Positions 1 to 10,602 of a stretch of 64,000 bases of DNA are shown piece by piece. The DNA comes from Spirochaetota bacterium (GTDB lineage: Bacteria; Spirochaetota; UBA4802; JAFGDQ01): assembly GCA_034190085.1 (NCBI GenBank), contig JAXHTS010000050.1:50381-114380 (forward strand). Reading direction: 5' to 3'. The first letter of the stretch is position 1. Each line of letters starts with the position of its first letter. The notes below the pieces were generated by a model. It was not told where the DNA came from. It worked only from the letters and a program-made list of their open reading frames with translations, and did no database searches. The position numbers and the translations under genes were made by a program.

Positions 1-65
1 CTAATTATTGGTGAAGGATAAGAAGTTTTTAGTAGTAGCGTTATTATTTATATTTGGGGGAAAAG

Positions 66-455
66 ATGGAAGAAATTCTAAAAAAGGCTAACGAGCTTGG
101 CTTAATGATCAAAGGTACGGAAATATATCAAAGATTTGAAGAGCTTACAAAGAAATTGGAAATAGATAATGAAGCCAAAGGCATTCTTGAAGAATATGCA
201 AAGGTTAGTGAAGAGATGAGCAAAAAGGAGAAAGAGGGTGGTGTAATAGAAGTAGAGGAAAAACAGAACTTGCAGGATCTGGTTGAGAAGGTGTCCGAAA
301 ATCAGTTAATAAAGGAATATATTGCGACACAATCCTATTACCTGAATATGATAATGCAGATTCAGAATGCTATCAGTGAGCCGGATGGGGACGCTATTCA
401 GGAATCTAAAATAATCAAACCGACCGGTTCTGGTAAAATAATAACTGATATTTAA
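66..455 (+). CDS. YlbF/YmcA-family small helical protein
   Basis: A protein of about 129 residues, almost entirely helical and charged, with the heptad-like pattern of the YlbF/YmcA (DUF964) family. Family members act in complexes that affect RNA processing and development in Firmicutes; the role in a diderm organism is not known. I place the start at the ATG at 66, because a purine-rich GGGGGAAAAG sits directly upstream. An in-frame TTG at 54 would add four residues but has no ribosome site. The C-terminal tail (about 30 residues, rich in Ser, Gly and Lys) is polar and probably disordered. The next gene begins 45 bases later on the same strand, so co-transcription is possible, but the functions do not suggest a shared pathway. 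The family call rests on overall pattern rather than on a catalytic motif. Confidence 0.6.
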   Translation: MEEILKKANELGLMIKGTEIYQRFEELTKKLEIDNEAKGILEEYAKVSEEMSKKEKEGGVIEVEEKQNLQDLVEKVSENQLIKEYIATQSYYLNMIMQIQNAISEPDGDAIQESKIIKPTGSGKIITDI

Positions 456-499
456 TTTTGTATAGTTTTCATGCCTAAACAAGATTAAGATTTCTATAA

Positions 500-1744
500 T
501 TGGAAAAATCAATTTCACTTAATAAACAAATATTAATAGGTACAGCGATTGGAATTATCATAGGATATATTCTAAATATTATTGGGACTGATACAAGTAG
601 TGCTTCAAGCATTCTTTACTTTGCGGATATAATAGGCTCTCTATTTATCAGCATTCTCAAGATGATTCTTATCCCACTGGTTTTCACATCAATCACAGTA
701 GGGATAGCTAATTTACAGGCACATTCACAGATGAATAGAATCTGGAAATTGGCTCTGATTTATTTCCTATCCACAACCTCCCTTTCAATTATAGTTGGTT
801 TGGTTATAGTTAACGTTTTTAAACCAGGACAAGGATTAGAAATAACGCTATTTCAAGATGCTATGGACTCATTTGAAATCCAGAGCATGGGATTATCGGA
901 ATTTATTAAAACCTTTATTGCAGGTCTTTTTATTAATCCAATTAAGGCAATGGCTGAGGCAAAAATTTTGCCAACAGTAATATTTGCTATTTTTTTTGGC
1001 ATTGCTGTCATCATCTCAGGCGAGAAAGCTAATAGGGTGAAAGAACTTTTAATAGAGTTGTTTGAAATTGTAATGCTTTTAGTAACATGGATTATGAAAA
1101 TAGCGCCTTTAGGGATAATGGCTCTACTAATAAAGCTCGTAGCAATTCAGGATATCGAGGTTTTATCACAGTTAGGAATATTTATAAGTGTTGTCTTGTT
1201 AGGGACTCTTTTCCATGGCATAATAGATTTGCCAATTTTGTTAAAGGTATTCACTGGCATCGGACCAAAGAGGTTGTTTGCTGGAATTAGCAAGGCACTT
1301 ATAACAGCCTTTTCAACGAGTTCAAGTTCAGCCACACTTCCAATCACAATGGAATGTGTAGAAAAGAATCTTGAAGTTGACAAGGATATAGCTGGATTTG
1401 TCCTTCCTCTCGGTGCTACAGCAAATATGGATGGAACCGCGCTTTATGAAGCTATGGCTGCTCTGTTTATCGCGAACATAGTCGGAATTGATCTAAATGT
1501 TGTTCAACAGATTGTTGTTTTTTTTATGGCCATAATTGCAGCTGTTGGGGCTCCGGGAATACCAAGCGCAGGAATGGTAACAATGGTAATGGTTCTCCAG
1601 TCCGTTGGATTGCCGGCAGAAGGGATTGCCATTTTGCTTCCAATAGATCGTTTCCTGGATGCCTTTAGAACTACTGTTAATGTTGAGGGGGATGCTATTG
1701 GGAGTTGTATTATTTCAACAATAATTATGAAATCTAAAGAATAA
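500..1744 (+). CDS. Na+/H+-dicarboxylate (glutamate/aspartate-type) symporter, DAACS family
   Basis: A 414-residue inner-membrane transporter of the GltP/DctA fold. The serine-rich hairpin 1 (STSSSSATLP, residues 272-281), the NMDGT motif (309-313) that coordinates sodium and substrate, the hairpin 2 segment GIPSAG and the TM8 signature (D383, D387, R390, T391, N394) are all present. In GltPh the arginine at the R390 position binds the side-chain carboxylate, so an acidic substrate such as glutamate, aspartate or a C4-dicarboxylate is expected. Whether the coupling ion is Na+ or H+ cannot be read from these motifs. The start is a TTG at 500 with a weak ribosome site. Length is normal for the family. 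It converges with the amidase gene on the other strand. Confidence 0.9.
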   Translation: MEKSISLNKQILIGTAIGIIIGYILNIIGTDTSSASSILYFADIIGSLFISILKMILIPLVFTSITVGIANLQAHSQMNRIWKLALIYFLSTTSLSIIVGLVIVNVFKPGQGLEITLFQDAMDSFEIQSMGLSEFIKTFIAGLFINPIKAMAEAKILPTVIFAIFFGIAVIISGEKANRVKELLIELFEIVMLLVTWIMKIAPLGIMALLIKLVAIQDIEVLSQLGIFISVVLLGTLFHGIIDLPILLKVFTGIGPKRLFAGISKALITAFSTSSSSATLPITMECVEKNLEVDKDIAGFVLPLGATANMDGTALYEAMAALFIANIVGIDLNVVQQIVVFFMAIIAAVGAPGIPSAGMVTMVMVLQSVGLPAEGIAILLPIDRFLDAFRTTVNVEGDAIGSCIISTIIMKSKE

Positions 1745-1865
1745 TTCCTTAGGAATCCCTCTTGTATGTTTATATTATAAGATAAGGAGATCCTTTCCTA
1801 TAGATAAATATGTTGGTATGATTATTTATCATCTGCATAACCAAATTTATAGCAGAAAATTGATA

Positions 1866-2693
1866 CTACTTCGTGACTACAGATGACAACAAGACCTTAT
1901 GTTTCAAAGTTGGCATCATTTTTCTATACTCTTTTATAGATAATATATCTATATCGGAATAGATAATCTCTTCTCTTTGTCCTGATCCACGGGATAGTAT
2001 TTTACCCCAGGGATCAATAATCATGCTGTTGCCATAAGCAGCGGTGCCGCGTTCATCCTTTCCTGTTTGATTGGGAGCCAACACAAAGCACAGGTTTTCA
2101 ATTGCGCGAGCCCTTAAGAGTATTTCCCAATGAGCTTGGCCGGTCTGCTTTGTGAAGTTGGAAGGAATGCATAATAGGGAAACCCCTTTGGACGAATAGT
2201 TATTATATAGTTCAGGAAAACGTACATCATAACAGATCGATAAACCTGCTTTAATCCCTTTAATAGAAGTAATGGTAGGCTGTTCTCCTCTTAAAAATGA
2301 ATTTGATTCTTTAATAATCCTGTTATTGACTACCGCATCGAAGAGATGAATTTTTCGATAGGTTGCTTGAATTATTCCCTTGTCATTTATGAGGACTGAG
2401 GTGTTATAAGTCTTTTTAGACGATTTCACACGTTCATAGATTGAACCAGCGAGAATATATACCTTGTTCTGTCTGGCTATTTCCTTAAAGGGGATAATCG
2501 AGTCTCCTGGAATTGGTTCAGCAATGCAATGGATATTTTCAATATTAGTCATCCTTCCCCTGTAATTAAAAACCTCTGGAAGCAAAATAAATTCAGCTTT
2601 ATGTTTAATAGCACTCAGTATAAAATCTATAGACTGAGCAATGTTCTTTTTCTTAATTGGACCTGAGTTTAACTGAATTACAGCAACCTTCAT
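1866..2693 (-). CDS. Carbon-nitrogen hydrolase (nitrilase superfamily, Nit2/omega-amidase-like)
   Basis: A 275-residue cytoplasmic hydrolase of the nitrilase superfamily. The catalytic triad is visible as E40 (in LLPEVF), K114 (in YRKIHLFD) and C154 (in SICYDVRFPE). The RKIHLFD and CYDVRFPEL patterns are those of the Nit1/Nit2 branch, whose members hydrolyse small omega-amides such as alpha-ketoglutaramate or deaminated glutathione. Substrate preference inside the branch cannot be fixed from sequence alone. The length matches the family. The ATG start has no obvious Shine-Dalgarno sequence. It is transcribed away from the large signalling gene, with about 255 bases between the two starts that must hold both promoters. 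Confidence 0.85.
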   Translation of the reverse strand: MKVAVIQLNSGPIKKKNIAQSIDFILSAIKHKAEFILLPEVFNYRGRMTNIENIHCIAEPIPGDSIIPFKEIARQNKVYILAGSIYERVKSSKKTYNTSVLINDKGIIQATYRKIHLFDAVVNNRIIKESNSFLRGEQPTITSIKGIKAGLSICYDVRFPELYNNYSSKGVSLLCIPSNFTKQTGQAHWEILLRARAIENLCFVLAPNQTGKDERGTAAYGNSMIIDPWGKILSRGSGQREEIIYSDIDILSIKEYRKMMPTLKHKVLLSSVVTK

Positions 2694-2886
2694 TTTAATA
2701 ATTTAATTTATATTACTTACTGAAGAATTAATTACTATCCACTGTAGATATAATACGATAAAGCTTCATTCTATCCTTCGTTGCTTTGAGCAGAAGAAGA
2801 ATTAAGTATATTTTATACTATTAGCATAGGACTATGTATATTGTTGTCAATTAATATATTGGGATAAGGTAAAGCATGATTATTTT

Positions 2887-2915
2887 TTGACAATATTATA
2901 ATATATAGGTATTTT
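2887..2915 (+). promoter_or_regulatory. Possible sigma-70 promoter of the kinase/cyclase gene
   Basis: A perfect TTGACA lies at 2887-2892 and a TATTTT box 17 bases further on (2910-2915), about 35 bases before the ATG at 2950. The surroundings are very AT-rich, so the -10 box is not secure. Confidence 0.35.
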
Positions 2916-2949
2916 ATAAAGGATATGCAAATCCTGGAATGATAGTGAT

Positions 2950-5900
2950 ATGGAACTTTCTGGCAAAACAATAAATCAACGTTATAGAATAGTTGAAAAG
3001 ATCGATGAGGACCTCCTCAGCATCTATTGGAGGGCAACAATGGTCTCCTCCAATGATGAGGTTGCCATAAGATTATTAAAACACGTAAATTCGACATATA
3101 GAGTTGAAGACCTCATCCGATTAAAAAAGGAAATAGAAATTATTTCCAAGATTGACCATCCCTGTATCACTAAAATTATCGATATAGATGAATATACAGA
3201 ATCTCCCGATAGTGTAAACTATACCTTTATAGTAACAGAGTCCATTCAAGGTATAAGCTTATATAGTTATTTAATAAAAAACGCAATGCTCACTGATCCT
3301 TTTGAAGCGCTTGAAGAGGATAAGGCATTGGAAATAATAGCAAATATCAGCGAAGCTCTTCAGATTGTTCATGAAAATGGCATAGTGCACAGGGATTTAA
3401 ATCCTGAGAACATCTGGTTAATTCCAGGAAATGGGCATATTTCTCAGATTAAGATTTCTGGATTCGGGTTGATGGAACTAAAGGAATTATCAAAGATAAA
3501 GAGGTCTGAGGATATAATTACTACCTTTAGTTATATGTCTCCTGAAGCAAGCGGGATAGTGAACAAGAAGATAGATGAACGAAGCGATCTCTATTCTCTG
3601 GGTGTATTATTTTATCAACTATTGACAGGCAAACTCCCCTTTATCGGAAATGATGTGAACACAATCTTGCATAAGCATATTGCAATGGAGCCGTCTTCTC
3701 CTTCCATGATTAATAGAAAAATTTCTCATGAGCTTGATGCAATAATATCAAAGCTTTTGAAAAAGGATCAGGATGAACGATATCAGAGCGCCATGGGGCT
3801 ACTGGTTGATATACACAAGGTCTGGTATGGCGAAAGAGGGTTTGAGCTTGGCACAGCGGATAGAAGACTTCGATTGAGTTTTCAAACTGGGTTAATTGGT
3901 AGAGATAAGGAATTAACCTTATTAAAGGAGTTATACAATAACGCGAGTGAATCTAAAGGGAGCATCTGCCTCATAGGTGGAGAAGCAGGAAGTGGAAAGA
4001 CTAGATTGGTGGAGGAATTAAGGGGAGAGGTCTTTGATAAGGGTGGAATATTTATTTCAGGGAAATGTTTTGCAGGAAGAAACAAAATGCCATATCAGGT
4101 CTTTCATGATGCATTGAATGAATATCTGGATTCCTATAATAAACTAAATGATAGGATCAAGATAGAAATAAGAGATGGGATAAGAGGGGTTACAGGCGAG
4201 CTTGGGGAGATTATTCTAAATCTCAATCCATCTATGCAGAATATCCTGGGGGATGTAAAACCCATTATTAGATTGGATGGCGACATTGAGAATGAAAGGT
4301 TTATGAATGTAGCATCAAATTTGTTTTGTTCATTAGGAATAGATGGAACGCCAATAGTATTATTTCTGGATGATTTACATTGGGCAGATGAGAGTAGTTT
4401 ATTATTACTTATAGAGATTGCTGATAAGATTAAAAGATCTCCATTACTCATTTTAGGGACTTACAGGGACAATGAAATATCAGAAAAACACGGATTAAAT
4501 AGAATTATAAAAGATTTTCATGGAATATCAAAGGTAAAGGTGAACCTGTTCGATTCACTGCAATTAGAGAGTCTTGTGACAAGCATTCTTGGTATAAAGG
4601 GATCGGATCTTCCACATGAAGTGATTGATTATATTTTTGAGAAGAGTAAAGGAAATCCTTTTTTTGGCATTGAATTATTAAGACAATTATTGGACGAGGA
4701 AGTTATAATCCGTGGAATTACAGATTGGACAATTGATAATGACAAGATTGAAATGATTGAAGTTCCTGACTCAGTAATTGAGATAGTTTTAAAGAGGATC
4801 AAGTTATTGGGAGAGGAGGAGAGGGATTTAATAGCATATGGCGCAATTATTGGTTCAAAATTTGATATCGATTTATTATTTAAACTTAGTGAGATTAATC
4901 AGGAGAGAATTTTAACTATTATTGATAAGGCTATAGATTTACAATTATTGGAGAAGAGCCCCTTTGATCAGAGGAAGTTGCTCTTTGTTCATGACAGGGT
5001 ACGTGATGCCTTTTGTCATGAGTTAAGTACAGAAAGGGAAAGGATGATTCATCTTAAAATTGCACAAGCATTAGAGGTTCAAGGTAGAAATGATGATGTA
5101 ATATTTTCTTTAGCGCGTCATTATACTGAGGCTGAGGAGCATGATAAATCGCTCAAATATCTAATTCCTGCAGGTAATATTGCGAAAGAGAGGTATGCTA
5201 ATGAAGAAGCAATAAGATATTATAGATTAGCGTTAAAATTATTAGAAGAAAAATGCCAGGATGGCATCAATGAATGGGTAGAGACTAGTAACAATTTGGG
5301 TGAGGTCTTTTCTACGATTGGTAATTATGATGAAGCGATAGAGATCTTTAATAGGTTACTTCCATATACGGATACTCCAAATAGTAAGGCCAATATTTAT
5401 AATCAAATTAACAGGGCCTATTTTAAAAAGGGTAATTCGAAAGAGTGTGAAGAATTTGGGAGAGAGGGATTACGGTTATTAGATGAATATTTGCCAGTGA
5501 ACACATTTCTGGTAATTGTTAGTATTATAAAAGAATTTTTAATACATCTATTCTTTAGTCTGTTCCCAGGATTATATAATCGCAATAAAGAGAATCCTCA
5601 ACTCGAGAGGGATAGACTAATAATAAATATTTATCATTCTTTAAATTGGTCATATGCTCTTAATGATGTTTTAAAATTTGTCAGATCTATCTTAAGAATG
5701 CTTAATGTATCTATGAGCAGAATAGGGAAATCCAAGGAACTTGGGTTAAGTATGGGAGGCTTTGCTAGCCTATGCATGGTAATAGGCTTATTTAAAAGAT
5801 CTATAGAGTACAATGTAAGAAGTCTTAAACTCAAGGAAGAATTAAGCGATCAGTGGGGTATTGCACAGTCTCTTCAGTTTATGGGATTTTGTTATCAATG

Positions 5901-7950
5901 GATGGGTGAATACATAAAGAGTATTGATTGCTTCAATAAGAGTATAACTAAATTTGAGATAATGGGCGATAGCCGAGAAATCGTGATGTCAATTAATTGT
6001 CTGATCAGTAATTATATTTATCTTTGTGATATTGATCGAGCTACAGCATTAATTGATCAATATATCGAGATTATAGAAAAGTCAAATGATGATTTTCAAA
6101 TATGTTTTATCCGATGGATCAATTCTGAGTTATATTTTAAAAAGGGTGATTATGAAGAGAGTGAAAGATGGGGAATTAGATGCTGTAATCACAGTTTTGA
6201 TAAAGAATTATGGGTGGTATATTGCAGAGCAAAAATATCCCTATGTGACCTGTTTTTAGAAAAAGGGGATATAAAAACAGCTTTTAAGCATGTAAAAGAA
6301 GCAAAGGAGATTTATAAAAGGAATAATCTACCTAGGGAGTATACCATTTCTTTATATACATATTTGGCGGAGATTACTATTGCTGATTATTTGAGTAATG
6401 AGGGAATTACATCAGGTCAAAGGAAATCATACTTAAGAAGGATAAAAAAGATATGCAAAGGAAGTTTACTAAAAACCAGAAGATGGCCGAATCATTATGG
6501 GATTGCTCTGAGAGTATACGGTAAGTATTATGCCTTAATTGGCAAAAACAGAAAAGCAGAGGCGCTATTTATACAAGCAATAGATCATGAGAAACGACTT
6601 GGAAGGCGTTATGAATTGGCAAAAAATTATTATGAGTATGGATTATATTTTAATAATAAAGGCAATCCTGAGTCTGCAAGGACAAATTGGCAAAAGGCTT
6701 ATACCCTATTTAAGGAAATAGATTCCAAGATATATTTACAACGGATTTCTAATCTTCTCGGTATTACAGATGGTGAGGATTCCTATAAGGATAGATTTCT
6801 TGATAAAAGAAGATTGTCATCAATTATAACTGTAAGTCAGCAGATAAGTTCAATCCTAAACATCAAGGAATTATTAGAGAGTATTGTTGCTAATGCAATT
6901 GAAGTTGCTGGCGCGATGAGAGGCTTTCTGTTCATTTATGATGAAGAGAGCAATTATCTGGAGTTACGAGCATCTAAAAGTGTGGAACAAGGGAAGATAG
7001 AATCAGATGAGTTGTTATACTCTAAGGAAATTGTTGATGATGTCTATAATAAAGGCCAAATTATAATGACTCAAGATGCAATGGAGGATGATTCTTTTAC
7101 TAAATATAGGGATTTGGAATCAAAAGATTTAAGATCAATTCTATGTATGCCCATTAACCATCGTGACAAGAGAATAGGGGTTTTTTATTTAGACAATCGT
7201 TTATCGAAATCTGTCTTTGATGAAAATGACATTGAGCTTTTAGGCGTATTCATCTCCCAGGCTGCTATATCAATCGAAAACGCCAGTCTATATTCGAATC
7301 TTGAAAAAAAGGTTAAAGATAGGACTGAGCAACTTCAAGCGCTAAACAAAGAGTTGGAAGAGAAGAGTCGATTTTTTTATGAATTTGCACAGCGAGACAG
7401 TTTAACGGGTTTATTGAACCATAGCGCGGTTCATGAGAGGCTGAGGGAAACCTTTAATGAGTCGCAACGTCACAAATTCCCGATGAGTGTTGTAATGATT
7501 GATATAGATTATTTTAAAGAATTTAATGATAATTACGGCCATCAAGCTGGCGATGAAATTCTTATCAAGGTATCCATGATTTTTAAGGCAGGATTGTTGG
7601 GTAGTGAAATTAAAGGTAAATTTGCACAAGAGGAGTATGATTCCCTGAAAGAGGAATTAAGAAAGTATGATATTGCTGGTAGATATGGCGGTGATGAATT
7701 TATTCTTGTTTTACCCTATTGTGGGGAAAGGGAGACACTAATTGTTTCTGAAAGGCTGCGTAAAAAGGTTGAAGCCATTAGGCTATCCCAAATAGATGAG
7801 GCATGTATCACTTCCACACTGGGTGTTGCTATTTTGGATGAGAAAACATCCTGTAATGACAGTACGGAGCTGGTTAGCCTGGCTGATAAGGCCCTTTATG
7901 AAGCAAAGATGAAGGGTAGAAATCAGATTTGTTTAAAGAAATATGAATGA
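2950..7950 (+). CDS. Multidomain signalling protein: degenerate Ser/Thr kinase - AAA ATPase - TPR - GAF - GGDEF diguanylate cyclase
   Basis: A 1666-residue cytoplasmic protein. Residues 10-285 have a eukaryotic-like kinase fold (HRDLNPEN at 147-154, YMSPEA, DLYSLGVLFYQLLTG), but key residues are altered. The ATP-binding lysine of VAIK is R41, the DFG aspartate is G171 (GFG) and no glycine-rich loop is visible, so this looks like a pseudokinase. Residues 315-700 form a STAND/AAA-type ATPase with Walker A GEAGSGKT (344-351) and Walker B LFLDD (471-475). Residues 740-1290 are helical TPR-like repeats. A GAF domain (about 1297-1450) and a short coiled coil lead to a GGDEF domain. The GGDEF motif (1580-1584) is intact and preceded by RKYD at the inhibitory I-site position, so c-di-GMP synthesis with product inhibition is expected. 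About 25 extra residues lie between the metal-binding half and the GGDEF loop. The stop is 28 bases from the convergent lepA stop. Confidence 0.88.
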   Translation: MELSGKTINQRYRIVEKIDEDLLSIYWRATMVSSNDEVAIRLLKHVNSTYRVEDLIRLKKEIEIISKIDHPCITKIIDIDEYTESPDSVNYTFIVTESIQGISLYSYLIKNAMLTDPFEALEEDKALEIIANISEALQIVHENGIVHRDLNPENIWLIPGNGHISQIKISGFGLMELKELSKIKRSEDIITTFSYMSPEASGIVNKKIDERSDLYSLGVLFYQLLTGKLPFIGNDVNTILHKHIAMEPSSPSMINRKISHELDAIISKLLKKDQDERYQSAMGLLVDIHKVWYGERGFELGTADRRLRLSFQTGLIGRDKELTLLKELYNNASESKGSICLIGGEAGSGKTRLVEELRGEVFDKGGIFISGKCFAGRNKMPYQVFHDALNEYLDSYNKLNDRIKIEIRDGIRGVTGELGEIILNLNPSMQNILGDVKPIIRLDGDIENERFMNVASNLFCSLGIDGTPIVLFLDDLHWADESSLLLLIEIADKIKRSPLLILGTYRDNEISEKHGLNRIIKDFHGISKVKVNLFDSLQLESLVTSILGIKGSDLPHEVIDYIFEKSKGNPFFGIELLRQLLDEEVIIRGITDWTIDNDKIEMIEVPDSVIEIVLKRIKLLGEEERDLIAYGAIIGSKFDIDLLFKLSEINQERILTIIDKAIDLQLLEKSPFDQRKLLFVHDRVRDAFCHELSTERERMIHLKIAQALEVQGRNDDVIFSLARHYTEAEEHDKSLKYLIPAGNIAKERYANEEAIRYYRLALKLLEEKCQDGINEWVETSNNLGEVFSTIGNYDEAIEIFNRLLPYTDTPNSKANIYNQINRAYFKKGNSKECEEFGREGLRLLDEYLPVNTFLVIVSIIKEFLIHLFFSLFPGLYNRNKENPQLERDRLIINIYHSLNWSYALNDVLKFVRSILRMLNVSMSRIGKSKELGLSMGGFASLCMVIGLFKRSIEYNVRSLKLKEELSDQWGIAQSLQFMGFCYQWMGEYIKSIDCFNKSITKFEIMGDSREIVMSINCLISNYIYLCDIDRATALIDQYIEIIEKSNDDFQICFIRWINSELYFKKGDYEESERWGIRCCNHSFDKELWVVYCRAKISLCDLFLEKGDIKTAFKHVKEAKEIYKRNNLPREYTISLYTYLAEITIADYLSNEGITSGQRKSYLRRIKKICKGSLLKTRRWPNHYGIALRVYGKYYALIGKNRKAEALFIQAIDHEKRLGRRYELAKNYYEYGLYFNNKGNPESARTNWQKAYTLFKEIDSKIYLQRISNLLGITDGEDSYKDRFLDKRRLSSIITVSQQISSILNIKELLESIVANAIEVAGAMRGFLFIYDEESNYLELRASKSVEQGKIESDELLYSKEIVDDVYNKGQIIMTQDAMEDDSFTKYRDLESKDLRSILCMPINHRDKRIGVFYLDNRLSKSVFDENDIELLGVFISQAAISIENASLYSNLEKKVKDRTEQLQALNKELEEKSRFFYEFAQRDSLTGLLNHSAVHERLRETFNESQRHKFPMSVVMIDIDYFKEFNDNYGHQAGDEILIKVSMIFKAGLLGSEIKGKFAQEEYDSLKEELRKYDIAGRYGGDEFILVLPYCGERETLIVSERLRKKVEAIRLSQIDEACITSTLGVAILDEKTSCNDSTELVSLADKALYEAKMKGRNQICLKKYE

Positions 7951-7978
7951 TAGATGAATATTGAATTGGAGAATGGGA

Positions 7979-9775
7979 CTATTCGATCTTTAATGCAGTC
8001 AGAAAAGCCTCCTGTGGAATCTCGACTGATCCGATTATCTTCAATCTCTTTTTACCCTTTTTCTGTTTTTCTAATAGCTTTCTTTTCCTGGTTATATCTC
8101 CACCATAACACTTAGCTGTTACGTTTTTACGAAGAGCGCTTATATCCTCCCTCGATATTATCTTTGATCCAATTGCCGCCTGAAGTGGTATTTTGAATTG
8201 ATGTCTGGGAATTATCTCCTTAAGCTTTTCAATAATATCCTTTCCTCGCGAGTAGGCTTTATCCTTATGAACAATAAAGGAGAGGGCGTCTACCTGCTCA
8301 CCATTAACCAGGATGTCCACCCTTGTCATGTCAGATGGTCGGAAATCCTTGAATTCATAGTCAAATGAGGCATATCCGCGAGAGCATGATTTAAGCTTGT
8401 CATAAAAATTGAATACAATTTCAGATAGTGGCATATCATAAAGCAAGTGAACGCGGTTGGTGTTTATGTATTCCATATTTTTATGGATTCCTCTGCAGTT
8501 TGTCACTAAAGCCATTATATTGCCCACAAACTCAGTAGGAGTGATGATGCTTGCTTCAACATAGGGTTCTTCAATTTTTTCAATTATGCCGGGTGAAGGC
8601 ATTTTTACTGGATTGTCAATTGTCAGGATTTCTCCATTGCGTGTGAAGATCTTGTACTCCACGCTTGGGGCTGTAGTAACAAGAGGAAGACCATATTCCC
8701 GTTCAAGTCTTTCTTGAACTATCTCCATATGCAATAGACCTAAATATCCGCATCTAAAACCGAAACCCAGGGCATAGGAGTTGTCTGGCTCAAAAATAAG
8801 CGCAGCATCATTCAATTGAAGTTTAAATAGCGCATCAGTCAAAACTTCATAGTCATCACTGTACATGGGATAGAGACCTGAAAAAACAAAGGGTTTCACC
8901 TCCTTGAATCCCTTTAATGGCACTTCTGTAGGACAGTTGGTATGGGTTACTGTGTCTCCGATTTTAGTATCAACAACTGTTTTGATACCAGCAATAATAT
9001 AGCCGACGTCTCCAGATTTAAGTAAATCCCTCCGTTCCCTTTCTAACCGAAAAACCCCAACCTCAGAAACACGATACTGTTTTCCAGTCGAGTATAATGT
9101 AATTTCATCATCCTTTTTTATACAACCATCGAATATTCTCACCATAATAATAGCCCCCACATAACGATCAAAGAATGAATCAAAGATAAGCGCCTTTAGC
9201 GGTTTTTGGGGATCACCTTCCGGAGGTGGAATAATTTTAATTATGCTCTCTAGTAGATCATCAATGCCCAATACCTTAAGCGCGGAGGTCGGAACTGCAT
9301 TCTCAGGCTTAAGATCAAGACTATCCTTGATGCTGGCCAATACCCTCTCTATATCTGCATTTGGCATATCAATCTTGGTTATAACAGGAATTATCTCAAG
9401 ATCATTTTCAAGAGCAAGGTATAGATTGGCTATGGTCTGTGCCTCAACCCCCTGTGTTGAATCTATCAGCAATAGCGCTCCATCGCAGGCGGCTAACGCT
9501 CTTGAAACCTCGTATGTGAAATCCACATGTCCGGGAGTGTCAATAAGATTGAGGATATACTCCCCGCCATCCTCAGCCTTATAATCAAGAGTAATGGCAT
9601 TTGATTTTATTGTTATCCCTCTTTCCCTCTCTATATCCATCGTGTCGAGGAGTTGTTCCAGATGCTTCCCTGGGTCAACTAAACGACATTTTTCTATGAT
9701 GCGGTCTGCCAGTGTGGATTTACCGTGATCAATGTGAGCTATTATTGAAAAGTTTCTTATATTCTTTTGGTTCAT
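7979..9775 (-). CDS. lepA: Elongation factor 4 (LepA), ribosome back-translocating GTPase
   Basis: A translational GTPase of 598 residues when started at the ATG at 9775. The G1 motif AHIDHGKST, switch II DTPGH, the NKxD-like TKID motif and the EF4-specific C-terminal domain ([15 protein letters not shown]) are all present. LepA binds ribosomes and affects initiation and elongation under stress. The reading frame stays open up to a TTG at 9865, but that codon abuts its GGGAG without spacing, and the extra 30 residues do not resemble the family N-terminus. The gene is complete and its neighbours are not functionally linked. Confidence 0.96.
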   Translation of the reverse strand: MNQKNIRNFSIIAHIDHGKSTLADRIIEKCRLVDPGKHLEQLLDTMDIERERGITIKSNAITLDYKAEDGGEYILNLIDTPGHVDFTYEVSRALAACDGALLLIDSTQGVEAQTIANLYLALENDLEIIPVITKIDMPNADIERVLASIKDSLDLKPENAVPTSALKVLGIDDLLESIIKIIPPPEGDPQKPLKALIFDSFFDRYVGAIIMVRIFDGCIKKDDEITLYSTGKQYRVSEVGVFRLERERRDLLKSGDVGYIIAGIKTVVDTKIGDTVTHTNCPTEVPLKGFKEVKPFVFSGLYPMYSDDYEVLTDALFKLQLNDAALIFEPDNSYALGFGFRCGYLGLLHMEIVQERLEREYGLPLVTTAPSVEYKIFTRNGEILTIDNPVKMPSPGIIEKIEEPYVEASIITPTEFVGNIMALVTNCRGIHKNMEYINTNRVHLLYDMPLSEIVFNFYDKLKSCSRGYASFDYEFKDFRPSDMTRVDILVNGEQVDALSFIVHKDKAYSRGKDIIEKLKEIIPRHQFKIPLQAAIGSKIISREDISALRKNVTAKCYGGDITRKRKLLEKQKKGKKRLKIIGSVEIPQEAFLTALKIE

Positions 9776-9879
9776 AATATTTCTTAAATAAGTAACGTTT
9801 ATAGTGTATGTAAAGTGAGCTTTTCCTAAGTCCATTTCACATATGCGAGGTTTGACCTGTTTCAACTCCCTATATCGTT

Positions 9880-10602
9880 TCAGACAGAAAATATTTTTTC
9901 TTCATTTATTATTCCTAGGCATTGTAAATTTTCAATACAATTAATTGCATAGTTATTATATTTAAACTGCAAAGCATTACCCCGATAAGTCTTTCCGAAG
10001 AAAAGTCCTGCCCCAATGTATTTATCTTTTGTTAACTTGAAATCAAATTTGAAAAGATATAATTTTTTATCATCTTCCTTGATCGGAGTAATATATTGTG
10101 GTATAAAATATTTTTGGTGAGCATCAATTAAATTTTTTGGTTTTTCAATTCCACACCAACGCCCATGTGATCTATTTTCCCAAATAGTATCAATTTCATC
10201 ATCTTTCTGATTTGAGAATATAATTTTAAATTGATATAACAAATTATATTTTGGGTCCATTTCAATTATATCTTTATATGTTTTTAAAAAACTTAATGCT
10301 AATGATTTTTGTGGTTCTTGACTTGAATTTGCAATATTTTCTAAAGATTTACATCTAGATTTTATAAGATGTTCTGAATTTGGTTTTAATGTTTTTTTTG
10401 ATTTAATGAGCTTTTCGATGAATAAATCATTCTCCTTTTTTTCTAATTTTTGATTTATCATTTCTTTTGCAATGTCACCGAAATCAATTCTATAAAATGG
10501 ACCATAAACTTTTTTCATTTCAAATTTTATAAAACCAATATCACCCTCAAAAGCTCTAATTGTATCATCTGTTAATATATTCTTTATATCTTTATAATTC
10601 AT
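9880..10602 (-). CDS. Hypothetical protein, lysine/asparagine-rich, no recognised family
   Basis: I do not recognise this 240-residue protein. It has no signal peptide and no membrane segment, and is rich in Lys, Ile, Asn and Phe. The middle contains [15 protein letters not shown], and the C-terminal third alternates aromatic and basic residues ([37 protein letters not shown]) as in a beta-sheet domain. Its DNA is visibly more AT-rich than lepA on one side or the carboxyltransferase on the other, which hints at acquisition by transfer. It lies just upstream of lepA on the same strand, and no ribosome site is evident before the ATG. A defence or toxin-like role is possible for such islands, but nothing here demonstrates it. 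Confidence 0.6.
   Translation of the reverse strand: MNYKDIKNILTDDTIRAFEGDIGFIKFEMKKVYGPFYRIDFGDIAKEMINQKLEKKENDLFIEKLIKSKKTLKPNSEHLIKSRCKSLENIANSSQEPQKSLALSFLKTYKDIIEMDPKYNLLYQFKIIFSNQKDDEIDTIWENRSHGRWCGIEKPKNLIDAHQKYFIPQYITPIKEDDKKLYLFKFDFKLTKDKYIGAGLFFGKTYRGNALQFKYNNYAINCIENLQCLGIINEEKIFSV

Noticed and set aside
9243..9584. A 113-codon forward frame inside lepA
   Set aside because: Shadow frame on the opposite strand of a well conserved gene.
9776..9865. Longer N-terminus for LepA from a TTG at 9865
   Set aside because: The GGGAG abuts the TTG, and the extra residues do not resemble the family; the ATG at 9775 gives the normal start.
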